This document shows positions 1-8,793 of a stretch of 64,000 nucleotides of DNA, one piece after another. The DNA comes from Erythrobacter sp. (GTDB taxonomy: Bacteria; Pseudomonadota; Alphaproteobacteria; Sphingomonadales; Sphingomonadaceae), in the NCBI RefSeq assembly GCF_035194505.1, contig NZ_CP136573.1, forward strand, positions 1,599,001 through 1,663,000. The letters run 5' to 3'. Position 1 is the stretch's first letter. Every line of letters starts with the position of its first letter. The position numbers were made by a program, and so were the translations under genes. The notes under the pieces were generated by a model. The model searched no databases. It had not been told where the DNA came from and worked only from the letters and a program-made list of their open reading frames with translations.

Positions 1-384
1 ATGATCGCGCAGATGCGCGAACGCGACGAAGTTGCGGCGGCCTCAGACCAGATGTGCTCACCGACTTGGGCGACGGGCCTAGCGCGCACGATTTGGGCAC
101 TGATCGAGCGGCAGGCAGCCGGGATATTCCATCACAGCGATGTAGATATTGTCAGCAGATACGACTTCGCTTGCGCTCTTGCCGAGGAGGCTTTGGCCTT
201 GGGACTACTCGACCGGGGCCCTACGATCAGGCCGATCCCTGCTGAGGACGCACAGGCATCCCCGCGTAGTTCACGCTTTTCACCCCTTGACTGCGGTGCC
301 ACACGGGCTTTCCTTGGCGACGAGGCTGGCGAGTGGCGCACCAACCTGCGCCTTATGCTGCAAGCGGAAGCGCAGCTTGGCTAA
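1..384 (+). CDS. rmlD: dTDP-4-dehydrorhamnose reductase, C-terminal fragment (cut by window edge)
   Basis: The 127 residues visible correspond to the C-terminal third of RmlD, which reduces dTDP-4-dehydro-L-rhamnose to dTDP-L-rhamnose with NADPH for surface polysaccharides. Recognisable late blocks are GIFHHSD (the usual GxyHxxG/S segment), SRYDFA, IRPIPAED and the closing SPLDCGATRAFLGD and EWRTNLRLML. The start lies outside the window. The stop codon overlaps the start of rmlB by 8 nt, so the two are one translationally coupled dTDP-rhamnose operon. The upstream rmlA/rmlC genes would be expected to the left. Identification rests on remembered family C-terminal signatures. Confidence 0.8.
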   Translation: MIAQMRERDEVAAASDQMCSPTWATGLARTIWALIERQAAGIFHHSDVDIVSRYDFACALAEEALALGLLDRGPTIRPIPAEDAQASPRSSRFSPLDCGATRAFLGDEAGEWRTNLRLMLQAEAQLG

Positions 385-1453
385 TCTGCTCGTTACCGGC
401 GGGGCCGGCTTTATCGGCGGCAACTTCGTCCACTACTGGAATGCGCATCACCCCGACGACAGGGTTATCGTGCTCGACGCGCTGACCTATGCCGGCAACC
501 GCGCGACGCTGAAGGGCGCGACCAATGCCGAGTTGGTCATCGGCAATATCATCGACACGGCCTTGGTCGAACGATTGCTCCGCGAGCATGACATTGCCAC
601 GATCGTACACTTCGCCGCCGAGAGCCATGTCGATCGCTCGATCAGCGGACCCGACGCTTTCATCGACACCAATATCCTCGGCACCCACAGTCTTCTGAAG
701 GCGGCCCGTTCTGTGTGGCTCAAGGGCTCGGGCATGCCGCACCGCTTCCACCACATTTCGACCGACGAGGTGTTCGGCTCATTGGGTCCTGAGGATCCTG
801 CATTCAGCGAGACGACGCCCTACGCGCCGAACTCGCCCTATTCGGCTTCCAAAGCGGCCTCCAATCACCTCTTGCGCGCCTATCATCATACCTTTGGCTT
901 GCAGGTTACGACCAGCAATTGCTCCAACAACTACGGGCCTTACCAGTACCCTGAGAAGCTGATCCCGCTGTTCGTGCTCAATGCGCTGCATGGGCGAGAC
1001 CTGCCGATCTATGGCGACGGCATGAATGTGCGCGACTGGCTGCATGTCGAGGATCACTGCCGCGGCATCGAGGCGTGTCTACTGCGCGGCAAGCTTGGGG
1101 AGACCTATAATATCGGCGGAGGGGCGGAACTGCCCAACCTCGCCGTCATCGACGCTATATGCGCCGCAATTGACCGCGCCTTTGCCGATGTTGAAGGGCT
1201 GGCCGAGCGCTTTCCGGATGCGGCGGCGGCCAAAGGACGCAGAAGCGAGGAATTGAAGGTTGTCGTGCCAGACCGGCCTGGTCATGATCGTCGCTATGCG
1301 ATCGAGGCCACAAAGGCACGCCTCGAACTCGGATTCAGGCCGCAATGGGGTTTCGAGGAGGGTCTGCGCCAGACGCTGCGTTGGTACCTTGATCATAAGG
1401 ACTGGTGGCGACCGCTCATGCAGTCCCGACACGAAAGTTGCGCCTTGTCATGA
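377..1453 (+). CDS. rmlB: dTDP-glucose 4,6-dehydratase
   Basis: Converts dTDP-glucose to dTDP-4-keto-6-deoxyglucose, the second step of dTDP-rhamnose synthesis. It is an extended short-chain dehydrogenase: the NAD-binding TGGAGFIGGNF opens the protein, the catalytic Tyr and Lys are in PYSASKAASNHLL, and HFAAESHVDRSI and NNYGPYQYPEKLIP are family hallmarks. I chose the TTG at 377 because it places the Rossmann glycine motif about 7 residues in, as in the family. The longer open frame back to 149 reads through rmlD and is spurious. Length is 358 residues, normal for RmlB. It overlaps rmlD by 8 nt. Confidence 0.93.
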   Translation: MANLLVTGGAGFIGGNFVHYWNAHHPDDRVIVLDALTYAGNRATLKGATNAELVIGNIIDTALVERLLREHDIATIVHFAAESHVDRSISGPDAFIDTNILGTHSLLKAARSVWLKGSGMPHRFHHISTDEVFGSLGPEDPAFSETTPYAPNSPYSASKAASNHLLRAYHHTFGLQVTTSNCSNNYGPYQYPEKLIPLFVLNALHGRDLPIYGDGMNVRDWLHVEDHCRGIEACLLRGKLGETYNIGGGAELPNLAVIDAICAAIDRAFADVEGLAERFPDAAAAKGRRSEELKVVVPDRPGHDRRYAIEATKARLELGFRPQWGFEEGLRQTLRWYLDHKDWWRPLMQSRHESCALS

Positions 1454-1545
1454 AAGTTTCCTCCAATCTTGGCCTGTGACGTGATGGGGTGGTCGGGCCC
1501 GGCACCGAGGTAGTTGTGTAAGACGCGGCTGTAGGAAGCCACGTC

Positions 1546-2185
1546 TAGAGCGGTTTTCGACCGTTCTGAATCGCAGAGGGATTCCCCTTCTCCGCGAATT
1601 CTGATTCAGGATCTATGCTGGTGAAGGAGGCCAGCATGGATGGGTCAGCCTCTCTCTTTAGATTTGCGTGTCCGTCTGCTGGCAGCGGTTGATGATGGGA
1701 TGAGTTGCCGAGCTGCGGCAGCCCGTTTTGGCGTTGCACCTTCGACGGCGATCCGCTGGCACGCCCTGCGGCGTGAGGCGGGTGACTTTGCTGCCAAGCC
1801 CCAGGGTGGCGATATGCGGTCGCATCGGGTTGAGGAGCGGGCGTCGGACATCCTGGCCGTTTGGGAAGCGCAAAAGGATACCACGCTTGTCGAACTGCGG
1901 TCGGCGCTCGCTGAAATGGGTCTGGCCGTCTCCGTCGCCGGGCTTCACCGCTTCTTTGCGCGCCGGGGCATGACGCGCAAAAAAAGACTGGCCATGCTAT
2001 CGAGCAGGACCGCCCCGACGTCCTGAGGCAGCGGCAGCGCTGGTTCGACAGTCAGCTCAATCTCGATCCCGAGCGCCTCGTTTTCATCGATGAGACGTGG
2101 ACCGCTACCAACATGACCCGCAGCCATGGCCGCTGTCCGAAGGGCGAGCGGCTGCGCATGGGCTTCCCGCACGGGCACCGCAAAC
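1546..2185 (+). mobile_element. IS630-family element, left part only
   Basis: The left boundary is inferred from the CTAG at 1545-1548, the TA-containing target type used by IS630 elements. It is followed by an AGCGGTTTTCGACC end-like sequence, and the transposase frame begins about 90 nt later. Similarity to the transposase ends abruptly after codon HRK near 2184, so the right half including the terminal inverted repeat is missing. No matching right end was seen before wecB. Confidence 0.6.
1640..2185 (+). pseudogene. IS630-family transposase, truncated, with A7 frameshift site
   Basis: The first frame (1640-2026) starts MGQPLSLDLRVRLLAAVDDG and contains an N-terminal helix-turn-helix (CRAAAARFGVAPSTAIRW). 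At an A7 run (1979-1985) the reading must shift by -1 to continue as KTGHAIEQDRPDVLR and then the DDE-domain block LVFIDETWTATNMTRSHGR, which includes the first catalytic Asp. Programmed slippage on A-runs is known in this family, so the shift itself need not be damage. Loss of the rest of the DDE domain after about 2184 makes the gene dead. ATG 1636 is out of frame; ATG 1640 fits. Confidence 0.8.
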
Positions 2186-2360
2186 CTCTTGCACCGCGGG
2201 GGCCGTCCACACACGGCTTGCGACAGCCGCATCTTATACACCTCCCTCCGTGCCGGGGCCGTCCACCCCATCACGTCAGGTTGATCGAACTCGGCGCTAG
2301 CCGTACCTTGCTGAGTGCGGCGGTCTATTGCATGCCCCTGATGAACCGGCAGCGCTGAGC
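2186..2360. other. Unassigned IS-junction spacer with a 12-bp direct repeat
   Basis: I recognise no gene between the broken transposase and the wecB stop. The sequence contains two direct copies of GGGGCCGTCCAC (2199-2210 and 2255-2266), 56 bp apart. It looks like scrambled insertion-sequence debris. Confidence 0.4.
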
Positions 2361-3494
2361 TCAGACACCTGCGAGGATCGCGGCGATCCTTCGGCTGGCG
2401 GTTCCATCGCCATAGGGATTGTGCCCTCTCGCCATGTTCTCGTAAGCCTGCCGGTCATCGAGCAGCCGCGCGGTTTCAGCGAAGATCCGTCCCGAATCAG
2501 CCCCGACCAGGCGTGCGGTACCGGCGGCAACCCCTTCGGACCGCTCGGTAGTGTCTCGCATCACCAGCACCGGCTTGCCGAGGCTGGGGGCTTCCTCCTG
2601 GATGCCGCCGGAATCGGTCAGCATGATGTCGCATGCGGTCATCATCGCCACGAAATCGAGGTAGTCCAATGGCTCGATGAGCGCGATATTGGGCGAAGCT
2701 GACAAGGCTGGGCGCATGACTTCAACGACATTGGGATTGGGGTGCAGCGGATAGATGATCGCTACATCCTCCCGCGCGGCCAGAGCGCGTAGCGCGGCGG
2801 CAATTTCGTGCATGCCCGTGCCAAAATTCTCGCGCCGGTGGGCCGTGACAGCGATGATGCGCTTGCCCTTGAAGCGCTCCCTCAACGGTGCCACCACTGA
2901 AGCCAGAGCCGGATCGGTCGCGATCCGCGCGCGGGCGAACAGCAGGGCGTCGATCACGGTGTTGCCGGTGATGTGGATCGCGCTGTCCGGCACGTTCTCG
3001 GCCCGCAACGCGGCGGCGGCGGTCTCGGTCGGGGCGAAGTGGAGATCGGCCACGGCGCCTGTCACCTTGCGGTTCACCTCCTCGGGCCAGGGTGAATAGA
3101 TGTCGCCGCTCCTGAGGCCGGCCTCGATATGGCCCACCGGAATGCGGCGGAAATAGCAGGCCAGCGTCGCCATCATGGTGGTGAGCGTGTCACCGTGGAC
3201 CAGCACGCGATCGGGCTTCAGCGCATCCAGCGCTTGACCGAAGCGGGTGACGATTCCGGCGGACAGGGCATCGAGGCTTTGCCCCGGCTGCATCAGATCG
3301 AGATCGATATCGGGCGTGATCCCCGCCATCGCCAGCACCGAATCGAGCATCTCTCGATGCTGCGCTGTCACTGCGACCCGCACATCGAATTGCCCCGTTT
3401 CGCGCAGCGCGAAGACCACCGGAAACATCTTGATCGCTTCGGGACGGGTGCCGAAGGTGACGAGGATGCGGGGCTTCCCGCCGGCACCGCTCAT
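2361..3494 (-). CDS. wecB: UDP-N-acetylglucosamine 2-epimerase (non-hydrolysing)
   Basis: Interconverts UDP-GlcNAc and UDP-ManNAc in the cytoplasm, the first committed step towards UDP-ManNAcA for capsule, EPS or enterobacterial-type antigen. The protein (377 residues) has the family opening VTFGTRPEAIKMFPV, HIEAGLRSG with its catalytic Glu, VTAHRRENFG, IYPLHPNP, and the UDP-binding LTDSGGIQEEAPSLGKPVLVMRDTTERSEG. It overlaps the stop of wecC by 4 nt (ATGA), so it is translationally coupled as the second gene of a wecC-wecB pair. The pair is flanked on both sides by IS630 debris. Confidence 0.95.
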   Translation of the reverse strand: MSGAGGKPRILVTFGTRPEAIKMFPVVFALRETGQFDVRVAVTAQHREMLDSVLAMAGITPDIDLDLMQPGQSLDALSAGIVTRFGQALDALKPDRVLVHGDTLTTMMATLACYFRRIPVGHIEAGLRSGDIYSPWPEEVNRKVTGAVADLHFAPTETAAAALRAENVPDSAIHITGNTVIDALLFARARIATDPALASVVAPLRERFKGKRIIAVTAHRRENFGTGMHEIAAALRALAAREDVAIIYPLHPNPNVVEVMRPALSASPNIALIEPLDYLDFVAMMTACDIMLTDSGGIQEEAPSLGKPVLVMRDTTERSEGVAAGTARLVGADSGRIFAETARLLDDRQAYENMARGHNPYGDGTASRRIAAILAGV

Positions 3495-4795
3495 CGCCGC
3501 AGCATGCCCCTCGTGTCGAACACCAGCTTGCCCGCGAGATCATCGGGGCAAAGATGCTTGAAGGCGGTGTGATCGACCAACACCACCACAATCTCCGCCG
3601 TCCGAAGGGCCGCGTCAAGCGTCACCAGCTCGGCGCCGGTTCCCGCCAGACCGGCCGGCATATCCTCGGTGAAGGGTTCGACCACAAGGATGCGGTTCCC
3701 GTGGAAATGCGCCAGCGCCTCGGCGATTTCGAGCGCCGGGCTTTCGCGGAAGTCGTCGATGTCGGGCTTGAAGGCGAGGCCCAGAAGCGCGACCTTGCCT
3801 TGCGGAGCCGCGTCGAGCAGCGCGCGGATACGGGCTTCGGTGTGCACCGCCTTGTGATCATTGACCTCGCGCGCGGTGCGCACCAGCCGCGCGGCTTGCG
3901 GCGCGCCGGCGACGAGGAACCACGGGTCGACCGCGATGCAGTGCCCGCCCACGCCGGGGCCGGGCTGGAGGATGTTGACGCGCGGGTGGCGGTTGGCGAG
4001 ACGGATCACGTCCCACACATCCACCCCGATCACGTCGGCAATCATCGACAGCTCGTTGGCGAAGGCGATGTTGACGTCGCGGAACGAGTTTTCGACCAGC
4101 TTCACCGTCTCGGCCACGCGCGCGGTGGTGTAGAGGCAGTCGCCCTTGACGAAGCTGGTATAGAGCACCGCCGCCCGCTCGGCGCAGGCCGGGGTGACGC
4201 CGCCGATCACGCGGTCATTGTGCACCAGCTCGTTAACGATCCGGCCCGGCAGGACGCGCTCGGGGCAATAGGCTAGCGCAATGTCGGCTTCGTCGGTGGA
4301 GCCGTCCCGCGGGACGACCAGATCGGGCCGCAATTCGCTGATTATCGCCGCCACGCGCTCGGTGGTGCCGACCGGCGAGGTGCTCTCGACGATCACGCAG
4401 GCCCCGGGGAGGATCTTGGGTGCGATCGCCCGGGCGGCGGCCTCGACGTAGGAAATGTCGGGCGCATTGCCTTCACCCAGCGGGGTGGGGACGGCGATCA
4501 TGTAGAAGCTAGCGGTCGGCACCTCGGTCGAAGCGACCAGGGTCCGCGCGGTGATGGCGTCATGCACCAGCTTGTCGAGATCGCGCTCCTCGATATGCAC
4601 GCCGCCGGCATTGACGGTCTCGACCACGCGCTCGGAGACGTCGACCCCGCAGACATTCCAGCCATAGCTGGCGAGCAGCGCCGCCGTCGGCAGGCCGATG
4701 TAGCCCAGCCCGATCACCGCGACCTGATGGTCGGGTGCCGGATGAAGGCCAGCCTCGATGCCGAGCGCGGCGGCAGTCTTGAAAGGAGCATTCAT
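3491..4795 (-). CDS. wecC: UDP-N-acetyl-D-mannosamine dehydrogenase
   Basis: Oxidises UDP-ManNAc twice with NAD to UDP-ManNAcA. The N-terminal Rossmann motif is VAVIGLGYIGLPTAALLA. The substrate-domain motif KLVENSFRDVNIAFANEL and the catalytic Cys segment GPGVGGHCIAVDPWFL are both present, and the C-terminal UDP-binding domain holds LLGLAFKPDIDDFRESPALEI. I start it at the ATG giving MNAPFKTAAAL (434 residues), since the longer frame adds 14 non-conserved residues. It is first in the minus-strand wecC-wecB unit, with about 230 bp of non-coding DNA and an IS remnant upstream. Confidence 0.94.
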   Translation of the reverse strand: MNAPFKTAAALGIEAGLHPAPDHQVAVIGLGYIGLPTAALLASYGWNVCGVDVSERVVETVNAGGVHIEERDLDKLVHDAITARTLVASTEVPTASFYMIAVPTPLGEGNAPDISYVEAAARAIAPKILPGACVIVESTSPVGTTERVAAIISELRPDLVVPRDGSTDEADIALAYCPERVLPGRIVNELVHNDRVIGGVTPACAERAAVLYTSFVKGDCLYTTARVAETVKLVENSFRDVNIAFANELSMIADVIGVDVWDVIRLANRHPRVNILQPGPGVGGHCIAVDPWFLVAGAPQAARLVRTAREVNDHKAVHTEARIRALLDAAPQGKVALLGLAFKPDIDDFRESPALEIAEALAHFHGNRILVVEPFTEDMPAGLAGTGAELVTLDAALRTAEIVVVLVDHTAFKHLCPDDLAGKLVFDTRGMLRR

Positions 4796-5028
4796 TGTGT
4801 CACGGTCCCGCGTTTGCGAGCGGGACCATGGCGGCAAAGCCCTTAAAAACGCGTTAGGCTTGCCGCTTGTTTACCACGCGCGCGGCGGCGGCATCATAGC
4901 AAGCGCTTGATCAAGGCCATGGCAGCGTAGCGTTGAATCGCTCGCCCGCACACGAACTTTCTGATAGCCCTTCCACACAACGCGATCGCCCCCGATAATG
5001 CTGGCAAACTCATGCCAAGGCGTATTGA

Positions 5029-5448
5029 TCATGACCCATGTGCCCACTGCCGCATGCCGATGGACATGATGCGCCATGGCTGATTGACGAGGTTGTTCCA
5101 AGCGAAGCAGCAGTGGTCTACGATGTCATCGTAGAATTTGAAGATGCTGTTCGACAGCCAGTTATCGCGCATGGACTGCCAGACGTTCTCGACCGGGTTG
5201 AGCTCTGGGCATCGCGGCGGCCGCGGCAACAGGGTAATGTTAGACGGCACGACCAGCTCGGCAGAACCGTGCCATCCAGCCTGATCAAGTATGACCACGG
5301 TACGAGCGCCGGGCGCTCCGTGGAAGGCGATTTCTTCGAGATGCATGCTCATTGCTTCACTGTTGCAACAGGGCATGACGATCCCAGCAGCTTTGCCTTC
5401 GGCAGGGCAGATTGCACCGAAGATCCATGCCGAGGAACGCTGCCGCGA
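5029..5448 (-). pseudogene. IS630-family transposase C-terminal remnant
   Basis: Reading on the minus strand from about 5448, the frame gives AWIFGAICPAEGKAAGIVMP, then VVILDQAGWHGSAEL (DDE-domain Asp) and PRCPELNPVENVWQSMRDNW (the family motif with the last catalytic Glu), and ends naturally at RIMSIGMRQWAHGS. The N-terminal half is absent: homology begins immediately next to the mmsB stop codon (5449-5451). Its C-terminal sequence is of a different IS630 subgroup from the element at 1.6 kb. The 230 bp between this and wecC hold no gene I recognise. Confidence 0.8.
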
Positions 5449-6315
5449 TCACAAAGTGCGGATGATGCCCGAGAAGTCGGTCGCCGCGTTATCCTTGGCA
5501 AAGGCCTCGTAGATCGCGCGGGCATGATCGCCCAGTTCGACCTTCGCGCCCGCCGCCTGCGCCGCTTCCATCGCCAGCTTGAGATCCTTGAGCATCAGAC
5601 CGGCCGCGAACCCGCCCTGATAGTCGTTGTCCGCCGGGGTCTTGGGGCCGACGCCGGGGACGGGGCAGTAAGAGGTCATCGACCAGTTCTGGCCCGAGGA
5701 GACGCTGGAAATGTCGTAGAAGGTCTGCGGATCGAGCCCGAGCTTCTGCGCCATGGCAAAGGCCTCGCAGGTGCCGATCATGTGGATCGCGAGCAGCATG
5801 TTGTTGCAGATCTTGGCCGCCTGACCGTTCCCAGCCGTCCCAGCGTGGATCACCGCCTTGCCCATCGCATCGAGGATCGGCTTGGCGCGGGCGAAAGCCT
5901 CGTCGCTGCCGCCGACCATGAAGGTGAGCGTGCCGCCCGCCGCCGCCGCGATCCCGCCCGAGACCGGTGCATCGACCATCTGGTAGCCGTGGGCCTCGGT
6001 GACGGAAATCACCTCGCGCGCGGTGGCGACATCGATGGTCGAGCAATCCAGCAGGATCGCGCCTTCGGGGGCGTGGCCGATCACGTCATCCCAGTAGACC
6101 TGTTTCACAATCGCGCCGTTGGGGAGCATCGAGACGACCGCCTCGGCCCCTTCGCAGGCTTCCTTCGCCGTGCCCAAGGTCGCGCACCCTGCCTCGCGCG
6201 CGGCGGCGAGCGCGGCTTCGCTGAGGTCAAAGGCGCGGACCTCGTGTCCCGCCTTCACAAGGTTTGCAGCCATCCCGCCGCCCATATTGCCGAGGCCGAT
6301 AAAGGCGATTTTCAT
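5449..6315 (-). CDS. mmsB: 3-hydroxyisobutyrate dehydrogenase
   Basis: NAD-dependent oxidation of 3-hydroxyisobutyrate to methylmalonate semialdehyde in valine catabolism. The protein (288 residues) shows the beta-hydroxyacid dehydrogenase signatures: GLGNMGGGMAANLVKAGHEV (dinucleotide binding), DAPVSGGIAAAAGGTLTFMV (substrate binding) and GNGQAAKICNNMLLA with the catalytic Lys. It ends in SGIIRTL, so the adjoining IS remnant did not truncate it. It is the last gene of a minus-strand operon whose other members carry out the three preceding steps. Confidence 0.93.
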   Translation of the reverse strand: MKIAFIGLGNMGGGMAANLVKAGHEVRAFDLSEAALAAAREAGCATLGTAKEACEGAEAVVSMLPNGAIVKQVYWDDVIGHAPEGAILLDCSTIDVATAREVISVTEAHGYQMVDAPVSGGIAAAAGGTLTFMVGGSDEAFARAKPILDAMGKAVIHAGTAGNGQAAKICNNMLLAIHMIGTCEAFAMAQKLGLDPQTFYDISSVSSGQNWSMTSYCPVPGVGPKTPADNDYQGGFAAGLMLKDLKLAMEAAQAAGAKVELGDHARAIYEAFAKDNAATDFSGIIRTL

Positions 6316-6330
6316 GAGATGCCTCTCCCT

Positions 6331-6433
6331 TCGTCATTGCGAGCGACCGAAGGTCGCGCGGCAATCCATGGCGCAACCTTGCCGTTCTGTCGGTCCATGG
6401 ATTGCTTCGTCGCTGCGCTCCTCGCAATGACGA
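6331..6433. repeat. REP-like intergenic palindrome, family A
   Basis: Bounded by the exact inverted repeats TCGTCATTGCGAG and CTCGCAATGACGA, with nested arms GCAATCCATGG and CCATGGATTGC. It lies between mmsB and the enoyl-CoA hydratase gene. A second copy with the same outer arms occurs at 16621-16707. This type is scattered through sphingomonad genomes as I know them; it may fold into an mRNA-stabilising hairpin. Confidence 0.8.
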
Positions 6434-6445
6434 GTTTTGGCAGGC

Positions 6446-7240
6446 CTACCGCCCCTTCCACTGCCCTTCGCGCTTCTCGATGAAGGCGGCCATGCCTTCG
6501 GCCTTGTCCTCGGAGGCGGTGAGGATCTGGAAGATCCGGCGCTCGACGATCAGGCCCTGATCGAGGGTCATCTCGAAGGCCGAGTTGACCATTTCCTTGT
6601 TGGCGATGGTCGCCATCGGCGGCATGGCGGCGATGGTGGCAGCCGTTTTGAGGCTCTCGGCGACCAACTCCTCATGCGGCACCACGCGCGCGACAAGGTT
6701 GCTGCGCTCGGCCTCTTCGGCGCCCATCATCCGGCCGGTCAGGCACATTTCCATCGATTTCGACTTGCCGATCGCACGGGTCAGCCGCTGAGAGCCGCCC
6801 ATGCCGGGGGCGACGCCCAGCTTGATTTCGGGCTGACCGAACTTAGCCTTGTCGGACGCGATGATGAAATCCGCCATCATGGCAAGCTCGCAGCCGCCGC
6901 CGAGCGCAAAGCCGTTGACCGCCGCGATCCACGGCTTGCGGGTCTTCTTCACGATTTCGCTGGTCCAGGGGCCAAAGAAATCGTCGAGGTAGAAATCGGC
7001 TGCGGCCTTTTCGCTCATTTCCTTGATGTCGGCGCCTGCGGCAAAGGCCTTGTCGCCGCTGCCGGTGAGGATCGCGCAGAGCTGCGTGCTGTCGGCAGAA
7101 TAGACGCCGAACGCGTGGATCAGTTCTTCGAGCACCTTGGAATTGAGCGCGTTCAGCGCCTGCGGTCGGTTGATCGTCAGCAGCGTGACACCCTTGGTGC
7201 CATGGGCGTTGGCCTCGGCGGTGATGGTTTCGTAGGTCAT
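6446..7240 (-). CDS. Enoyl-CoA hydratase (probable methacrylyl-CoA hydratase)
   Basis: Crotonase-fold hydratase of 264 residues. ADIKEM after AGA forms the first oxyanion-hole loop. NGFALGGGCELAMMADFIIA and the block containing QPEIKLGVAPGMGG hold the two catalytic glutamates of true hydratases (E in GGCELA and in PEIKLG). By context it adds water to methacrylyl-CoA to give 3-hydroxyisobutyryl-CoA between the acyl-CoA dehydrogenase and hydrolase encoded upstream. General beta-oxidation of short enoyl-CoAs is an alternative role the sequence cannot exclude. Confidence 0.9.
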   Translation of the reverse strand: MTYETITAEANAHGTKGVTLLTINRPQALNALNSKVLEELIHAFGVYSADSTQLCAILTGSGDKAFAAGADIKEMSEKAAADFYLDDFFGPWTSEIVKKTRKPWIAAVNGFALGGGCELAMMADFIIASDKAKFGQPEIKLGVAPGMGGSQRLTRAIGKSKSMEMCLTGRMMGAEEAERSNLVARVVPHEELVAESLKTAATIAAMPPMATIANKEMVNSAFEMTLDQGLIVERRIFQILTASEDKAEGMAAFIEKREGQWKGR

Positions 7241-7256
7241 TCTGTTACCCTCATCA

Positions 7257-7332
7257 CCCCTGCGCTCGCAGGGGCTTGTGTATCATTGCGGCTTTGCACG
7301 ATTGCCTAGCGGGTTTCCCGCCTTGGCGGGAA
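7257..7332. repeat. Two perfect short palindromes between the hydratase and hydrolase genes
   Basis: CCCCTGCGCTCGCAGGGG (7257-7274) and TTCCCGCCTTGGCGGGAA (7315-7332) are both perfect inverted repeats in a 99-bp spacer. They look like intergenic palindromic repeats rather than Rho-independent terminators, because no T-run follows on the minus strand. Confidence 0.65.
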
Positions 7333-7339
7333 TGACGGT

Positions 7340-8401
7340 TTAGTTAGGCAGCGGCGTCCATTCTTCGCCCTCGGGCAAGGGCGCGAAGATCGCATCGAGC
7401 AGATCTTCGGTGACCTCTTCGGGAGTGGCCGGGTTCCACTTGGGGTCGCCCGTCTTGTCGATAATCACCGCCCGCACGCCTTCGGCAAAGTCGGGGCGGG
7501 TGAGCACGCGGCTGGCAATGCGGTATTCCATCCGCATGTTCTCGGCGAAGTCCGTAAGCTGTGCGCTCAGCGCCAGCTGGCGCAGCGCGACCTTGCAGGT
7601 CTGCGGGCTCTTGGTGCCGAGCGTGTCGCGTTCCTTCACCGCCCAGTCGTCCCCGGCTTCGGCCGCCGCCTCGAGGCTGGCAAGGATCTCCTCGTAGCGC
7701 TCCGAGGCAAAGTGCTTGGCGATCTTGTCGGCGTTGGCCTCGATCCGCGCCTTGGGAGGAGTGCCGACCGGTTCGCTCAGCACGCCCGCGATCCGGTCGG
7801 GGTGGTCGTGGATGCGCGCCTTCAAATCTTCGAGCATGCCATGCGGTGCATAGTGGGTCGCCAGCCCCGTCCACAGGCACTCCGACCCGTCAAGCCGCGC
7901 ACCGGTGAGCGCAAGGAACTGGCCAAGCCGCTGGCCGAGGCGCGCAAGATACCAGCCGCCGCCAACATCGGGGAACAGGCCGATCCCGGTCTCGGGCATG
8001 GCGAAACGGGTATTCTCGGTCGCCACGCGGAACTTGGCAGGCTGCGAGATGCCCACGCCCCCACCCATGGTAATGCCGTCCATGAAGGCAATGATCGGCT
8101 TGGCGTAGGTGAACATCTGGTGGTTGAGCTGATATTCATCGTGGAAGAACTTGCGCCCGCTCGCACCGCCATCGTTCAGAGCCGAATCGCGCAGGAAGGC
8201 GATGTCCCCGCCAGCACAGAAGCCGCGGCCTTCGTGGTGATCAAGAATCACCGCCTTGATGCTGTCATCGGCTGCCCATTCGGTCAGCGCGGTGCTTATC
8301 GCGTGGCACATAGGCAAGGTCAGCGCATGGATCGCCTTGGGGCGATTGAGGCTGATGTGGCCGACAGGGCCATTGGTGCGGATCAGAACGTCGTCAGTCA
8401 T
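7340..8401 (-). CDS. 3-hydroxyisobutyryl-CoA hydrolase
   Basis: A 353-residue crotonase-superfamily thioesterase. It is recognisably HIBCH: GRGFCAGGDIAFLRD, MDGITMGGGVGISQPAKFRV, and the MPETGIGLFPDVGGGWYLAR stretch with the hydrolase-type Glu and Asp. The C-terminal EYRIASRVLTRPDFAEGVRA segment is typical of the group. It releases 3-hydroxyisobutyrate for MmsB. It overlaps the upstream VOC gene by 4 nt. Confidence 0.92.
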   Translation of the reverse strand: MTDDVLIRTNGPVGHISLNRPKAIHALTLPMCHAISTALTEWAADDSIKAVILDHHEGRGFCAGGDIAFLRDSALNDGGASGRKFFHDEYQLNHQMFTYAKPIIAFMDGITMGGGVGISQPAKFRVATENTRFAMPETGIGLFPDVGGGWYLARLGQRLGQFLALTGARLDGSECLWTGLATHYAPHGMLEDLKARIHDHPDRIAGVLSEPVGTPPKARIEANADKIAKHFASERYEEILASLEAAAEAGDDWAVKERDTLGTKSPQTCKVALRQLALSAQLTDFAENMRMEYRIASRVLTRPDFAEGVRAVIIDKTGDPKWNPATPEEVTEDLLDAIFAPLPEGEEWTPLPN

Positions 8402-8793
8402 TGCCCCGGTTCTTTCGGTTCAATAAGGTCCCAGCGATTGCCGAAAGGATCGCTGAACACCGCTACCGTGCCATAGCTTTCGCGGCGCGGTTCTTCATGA
8501 AAATTCACGCCGGATTCGACGAGCCGTGCATGGGTGCCCGCGAAGTTGTCGGTATGGACAAAAAAGCCCACGCGGCCACCGGACTGGTTGCCGATGGCAG
8601 CGATCTGCGCCTCGGTCGCGGCCCGAGCAATCAGCAGGCGCCCTCCGCCCTTGCCGCCAACCACCACCCAACGCTTGCCGCCGCCCATGTCGGAGTCCTC
8701 GACAAGGTCGAAGCCCAGCGCGTCGACACAGAAAGCAATTCCCGCATCGTAATCGGGCACAATCAATGTCGTAAGGGCAAGGCTTGTGCCCAT
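8398..8793 (-). CDS. VOC (glyoxalase/bleomycin-resistance) family protein
   Basis: Small single VOC module of 131 residues (DYDAGIAFCVDALGFDLVED near the start; SYGTVAVFSDPFGNRWDLIEP at the end with a candidate metal-binding Asp/Glu). The start is the ATG at 8793, which shares one base with the stop of the acyl-CoA dehydrogenase (TGATG); a GTG one codon earlier is possible. It is coupled at both ends inside the valine operon, so it probably serves that pathway, but I cannot assign a substrate. Confidence 0.75.
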   Translation of the reverse strand: MGTSLALTTLIVPDYDAGIAFCVDALGFDLVEDSDMGGGKRWVVVGGKGGGRLLIARAATEAQIAAIGNQSGGRVGFFVHTDNFAGTHARLVESGVNFHEEPRRESYGTVAVFSDPFGNRWDLIEPKEPGQ

